Below are positions 35,789 to 46,700 of a DNA stretch of 64,000 nt, piece after piece; position 1 is the stretch's first letter, and each line of letters starts with the position of its first letter. This stretch comes from Ochromonas danica (Eukaryota; Sar; Chrysophyceae; Chromulinales; Chromulinaceae), in NCBI GenBank assembly GCA_015146655.1, contig VKHL01000049.1:122475-186474 (forward strand), read 5' to 3'. Below the pieces are notes generated by a model that was not told the origin of the DNA, searched no databases, and saw nothing but the letters and a program-made list of their open reading frames with translations. The position numbers and the translations under genes are program-made.

Positions 35789-37664
35789 ATGCGATTGATA
35801 ATCAGTCTAGTAGTTTGTCTCACTCTATTGACTTTATGTCATCTAACAGTTGAGGCTTTTCGTTTTCCTTGTCGTTCAATCTATCATAAAGTGCACCATC
35901 GCCATCCCCCTATACCACATTTCGCGTCGTCATCTTCCAGTTCTTCCAATGCCAATCAAGAGAGATTTATTACTTTTATAAATGATATCAAGGAAGTACT
36001 CAGTACTCCAGGCTTATCAGGGGCTGGTATTATTCGAAGTTTTCAAGTTGCTCGAGGGTTGGGCAAGGTAGTGCATGATTTCTCTCAAAATCAAGCATCT
36101 TTTCAAGACGATAAAGGACAATTCTCTATCCCAAAGGCATTAAGAAGACTTTTTGAAGCTCTTGGAGCAACTTATATCAAGTTAGGACAGTTTATTGCAA
36201 GTTCACCCACAATATTCCCTGCCGAGTATGTGGAAGAGTTTCAATCCTGTCTTGACACCACCCCTACCGTCTCCTTCCAAGAGATTAAAAAGATCATTGA
36301 AGATGACCTAAAGAGACCTATCTCAAGTCTTTATTCTTCTATTGATCCACAGCCTTTGGCTTCTGCTTCTATTGCTCAAGTGCATCGAGCAAAGTTGAAG
36401 GATGGACGAGAGGTGGTGGTCAAGGTCCGAAAGCCTGGTGTGGATTCCACTTTGAAGGCTGATTTAGCTTTTCTATTAATTGCTAGCAAGGTGATTGAGC
36501 TTGTCAATCCCTCAGTGTCGTCTCTCTCATTGGCCAACATAGTGGATGATATTCGACATTCTATGTTGGACGAGCTGGATTTTCGTAAAGAAGTTCAAAA
36601 TCTGCTGAACTTTCGACAATTCTTAGAGAGAAACAATATTGTTGAAGCTGTAGCCCCATGTCCCTATCTTCAATTCTCCGGAGAACGTGTGCTGACTATG
36701 GACTATCTGAAAGGATCACCTTTGGTGGATTTGGAGCAACTTCGTAAAGTGACTTCGAATCCTGAAACGGTGCTTGTGTCAGCTCTTCGAACCTGGGCAA
36801 TGACAGTAGCGACCAATGATCTCTTTCATGCTGACGTCCATGCTGGTAATCTTCTGGTCCTTGAAGATGGAAGAATTGGTTTTATTGATTTTGGAATTGG
36901 TAAGCAAACGACGGATTATTGATGCGTAGTTTGAAGCATCGCTAATCTTTATGAATGGATGGATAACAATATTGTTTAGTTGGGAAGATATCCAATACTT
37001 TCCGTGACGCTATCGGGGATCTCTTTAATGCTTTCGTGGAGGTATGCGGAGGTTCCATATTTGTGTTTCGAACCGATTCTTCACCTAACTTTGCCGTTTC
37101 GTCTCACACAGGAAGACTATGAGAAGATGGCAAAAGCATTGGTTCAAATGGGCGCTACTAAGAGTGGTGTCGATTATGCCAAATTTGGTCGCGAGTTAGA
37201 GGAAATTGTCAAACGCATTGGCAGTTTGGAGCCTCAAGTTGTCATTCGCACCGACGTTCAAGGTATGCAGACCTAAAGCGTTCATTGGAGATCTTATATC
37301 CTATAATTTCGATGATGTCATGTGACCAGGTGATACTCTAGATGCTCAACTGGCAGTGGACGAGAAGGAGACAACACGTATTGTGCTGGAGATTGTTGGT
37401 GTTGCAGAGAGAAATGGCCTACAGCTTCCCAGAGAATTCGGGCTAGTGCTTAAACAGGTATGTATTTTGGAGTAATGAGTTGGCTTGAGTAACTTGTGGT
37501 TGCTGTTTGTCACTTTCTAGGCGCTGTATTTTGATCGTTATCAAAAGCTGCTAGCACCTGATGTTGATCCTTTACGAGACAGTCGAGTAAGAGGGCGGCT
37601 AGCAGATTTAGTTAATACTAGCAACAGAAACACTGTCATTGATGCTGAAATCGTTGAGGAATGA
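35789..37664 (+). CDS. Plastid-targeted ABC1/ADCK-type atypical kinase
   Basis: Five exons, 35789-36899, 36980-37041, 37112-37262, 37330-37457 and 37521-37664, 531 residues. The start at 35789 gives a signal peptide (MRLIISLVVCLTLLTLCHLT) then VEA-FRFPCR, an ASAFAP-type bipartite plastid signal with Phe at +1. The upstream in-frame ORF through the promoter repeats is not used. ABC1 hallmarks: the KLGQ loop (YIKLGQFIASSP), the Ala/Ser-rich nucleotide loop (LASASIAQVHRA), VVKVRKPG with the ATP Lys, ELDFRKEVQNLLNFR, DVHAGNLL as catalytic loop and FIDFGIVGK as DFG. Plant ABC1Ks of plastoglobules regulate prenyl-lipid and quinone metabolism, so a plastid role is likely. Substrate is unknown. Confidence 0.92.
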
Positions 37665-37973
37665 TCAACCATCTAATGTAAACGTGGTTAATCTGTCGTT
37701 TGTTTGTTCATCAAGTGCGTATGTGTATGTGAAGTTAAGTAGGTTCACCGGAACTTTCTTCCGTTGGACCGCTGACGTGGTTGAACGGCCAAAGATACCG
37801 GAAGAGTCCGTTTCACTTCATTGGCCCTCACCCTATTAGCCCATAGCGGACTGAAAACAACCGCTCGCTGCTGCTGCCATTGCCATTGCCATTGAACTTC
37901 GTCGTCTTCTTCTTCATCATCATCTCACATCCATCCCTCTTCTATCTGTCTCTCTTCTGTGTATTAAAGAAAA
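37665..37973. promoter_or_regulatory. Upstream region of the helmchrome-like gene
   Basis: About 310 bp. CTGCTGCTGCCATTGCCATTGCCATTG is a short run of repeats near 37870. TC-rich sequence (37900-37960) precedes the start codon and may be 5' UTR. No known light-response element was recognised. Confidence 0.4.
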
Positions 37974-40900
37974 ATGATGGGAACTAGTGGACGTGGACTT
38001 GTACCTGGTGGAGGTGCTGTTACTACCAAGAAAGGTAAAAATAAAGATCAATATGGTCGAAAATTTGGTAAAAAACATGGTGAAGCCATGTTAGAATTCA
38101 CGAAAAATTTATGGTTACAAGATGCGGTAACATCATTAAGAAATCTACTTCAAGTAGAAGGTGCTCAACAAGCTTTCATGGCCTTTCTGAAAACAGAATA
38201 TGCGGAAGCTCAATTAGAATTCCTTCTTGAAGCTCAAAAACTAGAAAAAATGGATGCAATGTCACAAGGTCCAGCCGCTCAACGTGTTTATCAAATGTTT
38301 ATGAATGTAGGTGGTAAAGGTATTGGACAACAAGAACGAACAGAAGCAACTCAACAAATGTGGGATAGTGTTAACCAATCTTCCGGTCCTATGGTTGACC
38401 CACAAGTTGCCTTAGCTAGAATTCGTAGTGAAGCTGAAACAAGTTTGAAAATGCTTGCCTTTGATGCTTTTCCACGCTTTGTAAAGAGTCCAATGTGTCA
38501 ACAGGCTTTACAAGCTATTCGCCAGGCTGGGGGCAATGCTCAGGTTGAAAGCATGTTAGCATCCGCGGACTCTAAAGTACCACAAGATGCTGATGATTGG
38601 CTTAATATCTTTGTTGCTACTGCTGAATCTTTACCAGCTTGTATTGTCATCTCTGATATGACTATTCCTGGAGCTCCCATGGTCTTCGTTAATAATGAGT
38701 TTTGTAAGACGACGGGTTATAGTAAAGAAGAAGCTGTTGGTCGTAATTGCCGTTTCTTACAAGGACCTGAAACTGAACCTGAAGCTATTCAAGTGATTCG
38801 TAATACTTTATCTAAAGGTCAAGATTGCCATGTGAAATTGACGAACTACCGAAAGAATGGTGAAATGTTTCAAAATCTTCTCTCCATGAGACCAGTGTTC
38901 GATGCTGATGGCATCTATCGTTATGTCATTGGTGTGCAATTCGAGATCAAAGATGACAGCAACTTGAAAGAGCGTTTGATTCAGCTCGATAAGTTGCTTC
39001 GTTTGTTACCATCCAAGCTCAACTTGCGCTCCAAAGCCTCAGCTCGTGCCAAGGGTGCAATGGCTGTGAAGGTGACAGGTGAAGCGAATCAGTTGATCAA
39101 CAACAAAGAGCAGATTTTACAACAAAGTAAGCAGATGGAAATGCAAGAACAAAATCAGAATCGACCAAAGAATATGGTTGGAAATCCTTTAGAGACTCCG
39201 ATGTCTCAACTCAATTTGGATCATACGGTTGCTGCATTTACAAAGATTATTTGGTTGAATTGCCAAAATGATGTTATGCAAGCGATTTCGTTGGATCCTT
39301 TAGGGCGGGAATATTTTGAAAAGTTTGTGAAAACAACAAGTTTGGCTTATCAAAACCATTTCGAATTTGTTTGCAAGTTTATTCAAGTTGCAAGTGCTCA
39401 AGGACAAGATCAAATTCATCTCATTCGCAAGTTCCACATGAAAAGAAACAAGAACTGTATGTTTTATTGTGCTCAGACTGAGATTAATTACGGTACTTTG
39501 AATCAGATGAATTGGGGTCCTGTTTTCCAAGAGATGCAGCAAAAGTCTCAAGCCTCTGTGCTCATGTTGGCCAATGATTTGTTGCCAAAGTTTTTGAACT
39601 CGAAACTTGGCTTTGCTTTGATCAACAAGGTGAGGCAACGTGAGTTACAAGGTCAGCAAGGTCCTTTGCGTACTGCCGCTGGTGGATTGGATAAAAATGC
39701 TGAGTCGTTTTGGCTTGATATGTTTAAAGTTTTGAGTGAAACTGTCAAAATTGGCATGGTTATATCCGACATGACCGTTCCTGGTATCCCTCTCGTCTAT
39801 ATCAATGAAGGATTCCGTGCTGTGACGGGCTATGGCAAGGAGAAGATCGGTTGCAGTTGTCGTTTCCTCCAGGGCAAAGAGACCGAACCTTACCTAAATG
39901 ACGAAATCATGGCTGCTTTGCAACATGCAGAGCCTCTCTTGGTGAAGCTCCATAACTACAAATCCAACGGGCAGAAGTTCCAGTGCTTGTTGGCCTTGCA
40001 TCCTGTAATGGGTCCAAGTGGGGAATACAAATATCAGATTGGTATCCAATTAGACTTCCTAATGGGCCCGGAGATCACCCGCCAGCTTCTTGAGATGGAG
40101 CGCATTCTTCGCTACATGCCTCATAGCATTACTGGTGAAGATGCTGAGGATATTATTCGTCTCATTCCTACTGATGTTATGGGAGATGGAACTATCTTTC
40201 CATTGGTGAACATTGATCCTTCAGAGGTTCGCAGTGCTGCTCTTCAACAATCTGCTGCTGCACCTGGAGGATTTGGTGGAATGGGGGGATTGGGTTCTTT
40301 TGCTCCTCCTGTCGTTTCTGCCCCTGCCGTGACAACAGTTGCAAGCGGTCAAGGTGCAGAAGCGATGGCTCAAGGCAAAGAGGTGGTCACCAAGAAAGGT
40401 AAAGGTAAAGATCAATACGGAAGAACTTTTGGTAAGAAGCAGAAAGCTGCTATGCTTGAGTTCACAAAGACGCTTTGGTTGCAAGACGCGACCACATCTC
40501 TTCGCAATCTCTTGCAGATGGAAGTTGCACAACAAGCATTTTTAGCGTTTTTGAAAACAGAATATGGTGAAGCACAGCTCGAGTTCTTCTTAGAAGCACA
40601 AAAGCTCGAACGTATGGATCCGGCTGCACAGGCACAATATGCGCTCAATATTTACCAAATGTTTATAAGCACTGGTGGTAAAGGAATCGGCCAGCAAGAG
40701 CGCACGGCAGCAACTCAGCAGATGTGGGATTATGTCAATCAGAGTGGCAATGCTGGTATTGATCCTCAAACGGCCATTCAACGCATTCGTGAGGAGGCTG
40801 AAACAACTTTGAAAATGTTGGCCTTCGATGCTTTTCCTCGTTTCGTGAAGTCTAAATATTGTCAGCAAGTTATGGCTGCTCTGCAACAAGGTGGTAATTC

Positions 40901-43408
40901 ACAGATGGAGACCATGCTGAATCAATTAGGCAATAAAGTACCACAAGATGCTGATGATTGGCTTAATATCTTCGTGTCTACTGCTGAATCATTTCCCGCT
41001 TGTATCGTCATCTCCGATATGACTATTCCTGGAGCTCCCATGGTCTTCGTTAATCACGAATTCTGTAGAACAACAGGATACAGCAAGGAAGAGGCTACTG
41101 GTCGTAATTGTCGCTTTTTGCAAGGTCCAGACACTGAACCTGAAGCTATTCAAGTGATTCGTAATACTTTATCTAAAGGTCAAGATTGCCATGTGAAGTT
41201 AACGAACTACCGCAAGAATGGAGAAAAGTTTCAGAACCTTTTGTCTATGAAGCCTGTATTCGATGCTGATGGCATCTATCGTTATGTCATTGGTGTGCAA
41301 TTCGAGATTAAAGAAGACAGTAACTTGAAAGAGCGTTTGATTCAGCTCGATAAGTTGCTTCGTTTGTTACCATCCAAGCTCAACTTGCGCTCCAAAGCCT
41401 CAGCTCGTGCCAAGGGTGCAATGGCTGTGAAGGTGACAGGTGAAGCGAATCAGTTGATCAACAACAAAGAGCAGATTTTACAACAAAGTAAGCAGATGGA
41501 AATCCAAGAGATGGCACAGAATCAGAATCGTCCAAAGAATATCGTTTCTGTATCTAATTATGATCCACGTACATTGAACTATGATCGTACAGTGGCTGCG
41601 TTCACGAAAATCATGTGGTTGCAAGATCCTATCAGTTCTTGCCGCGCTATGTTGATGGATCAAATGTGTCGCGAGTATTTCATCAACTTTGCGGATGGAA
41701 ACTGTGGTTTAGTTGTTCAAACACATTTACGCTTCTTCGATAAGGTAATGTCCATTCGTACAGCCCAAGGAGCTCAACAATTGAAGAAAATCCGCTCTTT
41801 GCATATGAAGAGAAACAAGAATGAACTATTCTATTGTGCTACCACTGAAATTGAATACGGAACGTTGAATTCTATTAACTGGGGGCCAATCTTTGAGAAT
41901 GTATGCCTCTGGCAAGAACAAAGCGCTTTCATGCTAGCCGCTGAGGCTTTCCCTCGTTTCTTGGAACATCCTACCTCCGTTGAAATGATTTCCAAGCTCA
42001 AAAATCGTGAATTGGCAGGTGAACAGTTACCATGCCGCACTGTTGCTGCTGGTGTCAATCCAAATTCGGAAACCTACTGGCTGGATCTCTTCAGGAATAT
42101 GAGCGAAACTATCTCTGTGGGCATGGTTATATCCGACATGACCGTTCCTGGCATCCCTCTCGTCTATATCAATGAAGGATTCCGTGCTGTGACAGGTTAT
42201 GGCAAGGAGAAGATCGGCTGCAGTTGTCGTTTCCTCCAGGGCAAAGAGACGGAAAGCTACTTGAATGACGAAATCATGGCTGCTTTGCAGCAAAGCGAAC
42301 CTCTTTATGTCAAGCTCCATAACTACAAATCCAACGGGCAGAAGTTCCAGTGCCTGTTTGCCTTGCATCCTGTATTCGGTCCTGCTCCTGACTATGAATA
42401 CAAATATCAGATTGGTATGCAATTGGACTTTAACAGTGCCGATCCCGACCTTCATCGCAAGATTGCTGAAATGGCCCGTGTTTTGCGCTTCTTGCCACAG
42501 TCTGTCTCAGGAGAGAAGCTCTTGGGTGTTGATAGAGCAATTATGGAACTGGAAGCTCTTGTTGGTCCTCCACAGCAGCGTGGTATGGGTATGGGGGGCG
42601 GCATGAGCGTTGGAGTGCCAAATGCCATGGGAATGATGGGAATGCCATCCGGTGGCGGTGGGCCCAGTCCCATGGGAATGTCTGCTGGTGGAATGGGTAT
42701 GTCTAACGCTGCTCCTCCAATGGGTGGTGGAGGTGGATTTGGGATGGGTGGGATGGCCCCTGCGCCCTCTGCAGGTGGCATGGGAGCACCCGTCGGTGGA
42801 ATGGGCATGGGTGGAATGGGAGGACCTGCTGCGGGAGGTATGGGCATGGGAGGAATGAATGCCCCTGCTCCTGGAGGAATGGGCGGTATGGGTGCACCCG
42901 CTCCTATGGGCGGAAATATGGGCATGGGTGGCCCAGCGTCTGGAATGGGCATGGGAGCCCCTGCTCCAGGAGGAATGGGAATGGGTGGCATGGGTTCTCC
43001 CGCTCCTATGGGTGGAAATATGGGCATGGGTGGCCCAGCGCCCGCGATGGGAATGGGAGGCATGGGTGCCCCCGCTCAGGGAGGAATGGGAATGGGAGGC
43101 ATGGGTGCTCCCGCTCAAGGAGGAATGGGAATGGGCGGCATGGGGGCTGCTCCTATGGGTGGAAATATGGGCATGGGAGGAATGGGCTCTCCTGGTGGAG
43201 GAATGGGCATTTCTCCTGCTCCTCCCAATGGAGCTCCTCCCAGCTTTGGCTCTCCTCGTACACAAGGTCTCATGAATAACAACGGAGGAGGCATGGGCGG
43301 CTTTGGCGGTGGGGCTATGGGAGGGGGAATGGTAAGGTCTATAATTTCTTTTGTAACGTTGATCATTTGCTCACTTTTCTGGTGTAATGATGTTGATTTT
43401 AGTGGTAA
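37974..43408 (+). CDS. Helmchrome-like photoreceptor with four alternating RGS and LOV domains
   Basis: A single 5.36-kb exon (37974-43331) and a two-codon terminal exon (43403-43408, TGG TAA) give about 1787 residues. Order: RGS (about 40-180), LOV1, RGS-like (about 415-560), LOV2, RGS (about 810-970), LOV3, RGS-like (about 1190-1335), LOV4, then a Gly/Met-rich tail from about 1535. Reactive flavin cysteines are at about 259 (GRNCRFLQGPETEP), 629 (GCSCRFLQGKETEP), 1046 (GRNCRFLQGPDTEP) and 1418 (GCSCRFLQGKETES). The RGS halves carry LWLQDA.TSLRNLL and FDAFPRFVKS. The dimer RGS-LOV-RGS-LOV is duplicated at a period of about 787 residues. Four LOV plus RGS domains is the architecture of helmchrome, a posterior-flagellum protein of phototactic stramenopile swarmers. 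Blue-light control of G-protein or membrane signalling is inferred. Without the last intron the frame would run to 43442. Confidence 0.9.
38961..39142 (+). repeat. 182-bp block identical to 41322-41503 (copy 1)
   Basis: Encodes the helical linker after LOV1 (LKERLIQLDKLLRLLPSKL onward). It is identical base for base to 41322-41503, including synonymous sites, although the neighbouring RGS regions differ at many positions. Confidence 0.95.
41322..41503 (+). repeat. 182-bp block identical to 38961-39142 (copy 2)
   Basis: Encodes the linker after LOV3. The offset from copy 1 is 2361 bp, the period of the internal tandem duplication. Perfect identity beside diverged sequence points to gene conversion. 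Confidence 0.95.
42580..43331 (+). repeat. Gly/Met-rich repetitive tail of the helmchrome-like protein
   Basis: About 250 residues of GGMGMGGMGAPAP-type units, with sub-repeats around APAPMGGNMGMGG about every 20-25 residues. Strong GC and purine bias differs from the rest of the gene. Probably a disordered or self-associating tail. Long ORFs on the opposite strand here (Pro- or His/Ser-rich) are shadows. Confidence 0.9.
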
Positions 43409-43736
43409 TTACCATGCACTTCGGTTCGTTTTTGTATTGTGACATTGGATCCATCCTTCCCCGGTTTTACTATCTTAGTATGCTTGGTCGGTTGATGTGA
43501 TGATAGTTCCATATTTATTGAACATTATACTAAATCAATAATGAATTATGAGTTGAGAATAATGAATGTTATATCAAGTAATAAGTTAAAGTAGATGACG
43601 TCTTTCTCGATTGAACAACAATTGCTGCTATAGTACCTGTCTGTCCATCACACCATAGCAAGCAAGAACATTGTCGATTATCTTTTAGAGGGGGTTTGTT
43701 TGGTAGTCTAGAGTATGTCTCATGCTTTTCTATTTC
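43409..43736. other. Convergent intergenic region helmchrome-like / ARF-GEF
   Basis: About 330 bp of 3' flank. No gene or repeat was recognised. Confidence 0.45.
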
Positions 43737-46700
43737 CTAAACAATTTGAACCACAGAAGATCTCACAGGGAATCGCCTCGCGGAGGGTAGAGGAGCAGTA
43801 GAAGCAGAAGGGCGAGGCGGACGCTGTGCTGCTATAGCGGCTATGGTAGAAGTGGAATTACTAGTCTGTTTCGATGCATCCGATCCCATTGAAAGAGTCT
43901 TACGACCCACAATAGTCTCGATATAAATAGGCGGAACAGTCTCCACACAGTGTAAAAGAGTGGCATGGAGGTGTGGATCCTTGGCTTTAATCAGACCTGA
44001 GAACAATGAATACAGAGATGTTGCTGTCTTCCATGCCAGACAAAGTAATTCTCGATCGTGGTCTTGAGGTACAAGGACTATCTCTTGATCTTCCTTTCTT
44101 GTGATCATCTTCTCCACCTCTTCTTTGCCAGCAGACGGGGTGGTTGGAGATGGACGAAGAGAAAGAGAAACATTGACAGCAGCGGGTGTTTCAGCAGCCA
44201 AACCAAACCAACTCCACAGGCTAAAGCCAGTCGATGATGATTGGCTAACAGCTTTCTTCTCCTCTGAGGGAGTGGGATTAGCAGCAGCATTGCTGCTAGA
44301 AGCAACATCTAGAATATTCTCCTCCACTACTTGTTGTTGTTGTTGTTGCTGCTGCTCATGCTTCTTTTGGATGGAATCCACACCACTGTTACCTGATGAA
44401 AGAGACGTGGTCTGATAAAGAGGCAGTCTTAAGAGACGAAGCAATGCCATGGCCATAGACATCATCTCTTCATGAATACTTTGCGTTCGAGGGCTAACAC
44501 TCGCGTTAGTTACGAAAGCTGAGATAGTTCGCAAGAATAACGCATTGTAATGTTCCATACTTCGCACTGAACGACTAAATCGGACAAAGATATGGAAGAT
44601 GAGATTACATGCACGAAACGTGACAAAGACAATCTCTGCATGAGATAAAGTCATTTGTAATCTCCCTGTATAGGTGACAATGTTTAAAGGTAAGCGATTG
44701 ACCAATTCTTCGAGCAAGGAGAAGAGGACAGGTGGTGGGAAAGACAGAATCGATTCTGCTGCAACGAGATGTTCAAGTCCATACAAAGCACTGTCGATTA
44801 CTTGGAGGGTCTCTGTCCAACAAAGATCAGCCAAGAATGAAGCAGTCTCCAACCAAATCCGTTGAGCTTCATCACGTCCAACGACAGGTAAGATCGTCAC
44901 CGTAATATAACCTTCATACCGTTCTTCCACTTTCTTGCAAACAGCGGCAGTAGCAGGAGAGGAGTTTACTACTGGATTGTTATTGCTACCCGTACGGGTG
45001 GTCGTAGTGGATTGTTGGGCGGTCGTGTGCAGCGAGAGAGAAGGCGGTGGAGGTGGGAAAGTTACTGTTGCTCGTTTGTTCCTTTCCTCTTCCAGACGAT
45101 TGCAATTAACGGCAGGAAGAAGAGGTGCTCGCGAAGGAGAGGATGCCAAACGATGACTAGTACTAACTGTTCCCTGCTGAGCACTACTGCTGCCATTGGT
45201 GCTGGTTTTGCTGCTATCACCATCCTGCTGGCAATATGGACTGCAGGCCACAAGTGCCATTCTCCAGAACATGCGAACTGCCAATAACTCCTTGCGCACT
45301 TCCTCCGCAGGTACTCCTCCTCCCTCAGAACTTCGACGACGCTGCATGCATCTAACAAAATCACCGAATGCATACAGAACCACAAATCTAATCACAATGT
45401 AGAGAGTGAGAGAGAAGGGGAAAATGGTCTACCTGGCCAGGAACTCCATGAGCAAAGCTCGTAATGGTAAGAAGTTCTCTTCATTGAAGAGTTCCTTCGT
45501 GAAGATGTATGCCATGACTTGCCAAATGCGGTTTGACACAAGGGCCATGGACATGACAGATACAGGGTTAGCATTGGACGAGATCATGGTGGGATCGCGT
45601 AAGACGAGTAGCAACAACGTGAAGAGAGACTTCCAACTATTTGCAGACAGTGCCTCGTTCGCACCCAACAAACAACTGGATCCTGCAGGACCTACAGAAG
45701 ATGAAAGAGATGGTGACGATCTACGAATAAGGACGACCATTGCCCCGGTAGAGAACAAAGAGAGATTGGCACTGAAGATCTCTCGTGGGAGATGAGCCAT
45801 GGGATGAAGAAGATCAAAGAAGGAATAATCAGCGATATGTCCATGTCCATAGCTCCTATGTTGATGGTGTGAGATATGCGAAGAAGGGCAACACAGCATG
45901 GCTTGAAAAGCGAAAAACAAACAACGCTCAAGGAAGGTCCAAGCATGGCAAGCTAAAAGATCGCCTTCCTCTGCAATCGCCCAATGCAGGATCGCATAGA
46001 CCAGATGAGGATATCGATGAGAAGTCGGGGCAGTGGACTGGTCTGGTAAGGCTAATCGCATTAACCATTCGAAGCAGAGCAAGAGATTGATTTCGAGTTG
46101 CTGGCGTGACAAAGCCAACACACTTCTTTCTCCTCCACCAGCTGCAACCTTCATTGAACCTTCGCTTCCTTTGCTGATAGGGGTGGAAGGGTTAGCTCCA
46201 AATAGATCTGTCAAGATGTCATCAATGGACAGAGTTCCTGACACAACATCCCTTTCTTCTTCTTCTCCTTCCTCCTCCAATGGATGTCCCGTCACACTTT
46301 GTTCTGGGAGATTATCAAACACTTCCTTTAATTGGGATACATGTAATTGAGGAGACAGTAAGAGCAGGTGATGCAGAATGAGAGATCCCAATGCTGCAAT
46401 CTGTCTACTATCCAACATGTTGGGTGGTGCAGTGGAAGAAACGGGAGTAACAGGCGAAGGCCTGGGAAAGAGCAAGTTGGGTAGGTCTGAATGATCCAAG
46501 ACAGCTGCTAGTAGCGCATCATCTGGTCGCAGTGGACATCCTGTATTATCCAGTCGCTCCCTTGCGTTCACATTATACCCTCCCGTCTCCTCCTCTGGCA
46601 GCTCCTCTTCTTCTTCACCCTCCTCCAAGGAAGAGGAGGTAAATGTTGGAGATCTCAAGGGTGATGGAATTCCAGCCGTCGCAGGTGGTTGCGCAGGATT

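Noticed and set aside
42452-43366. Pro-rich and His/Ser-rich minus-strand ORFs up to 252 codons
   Set aside because: Shadows of the Gly/Met-rich tail; composition follows from the repeat.
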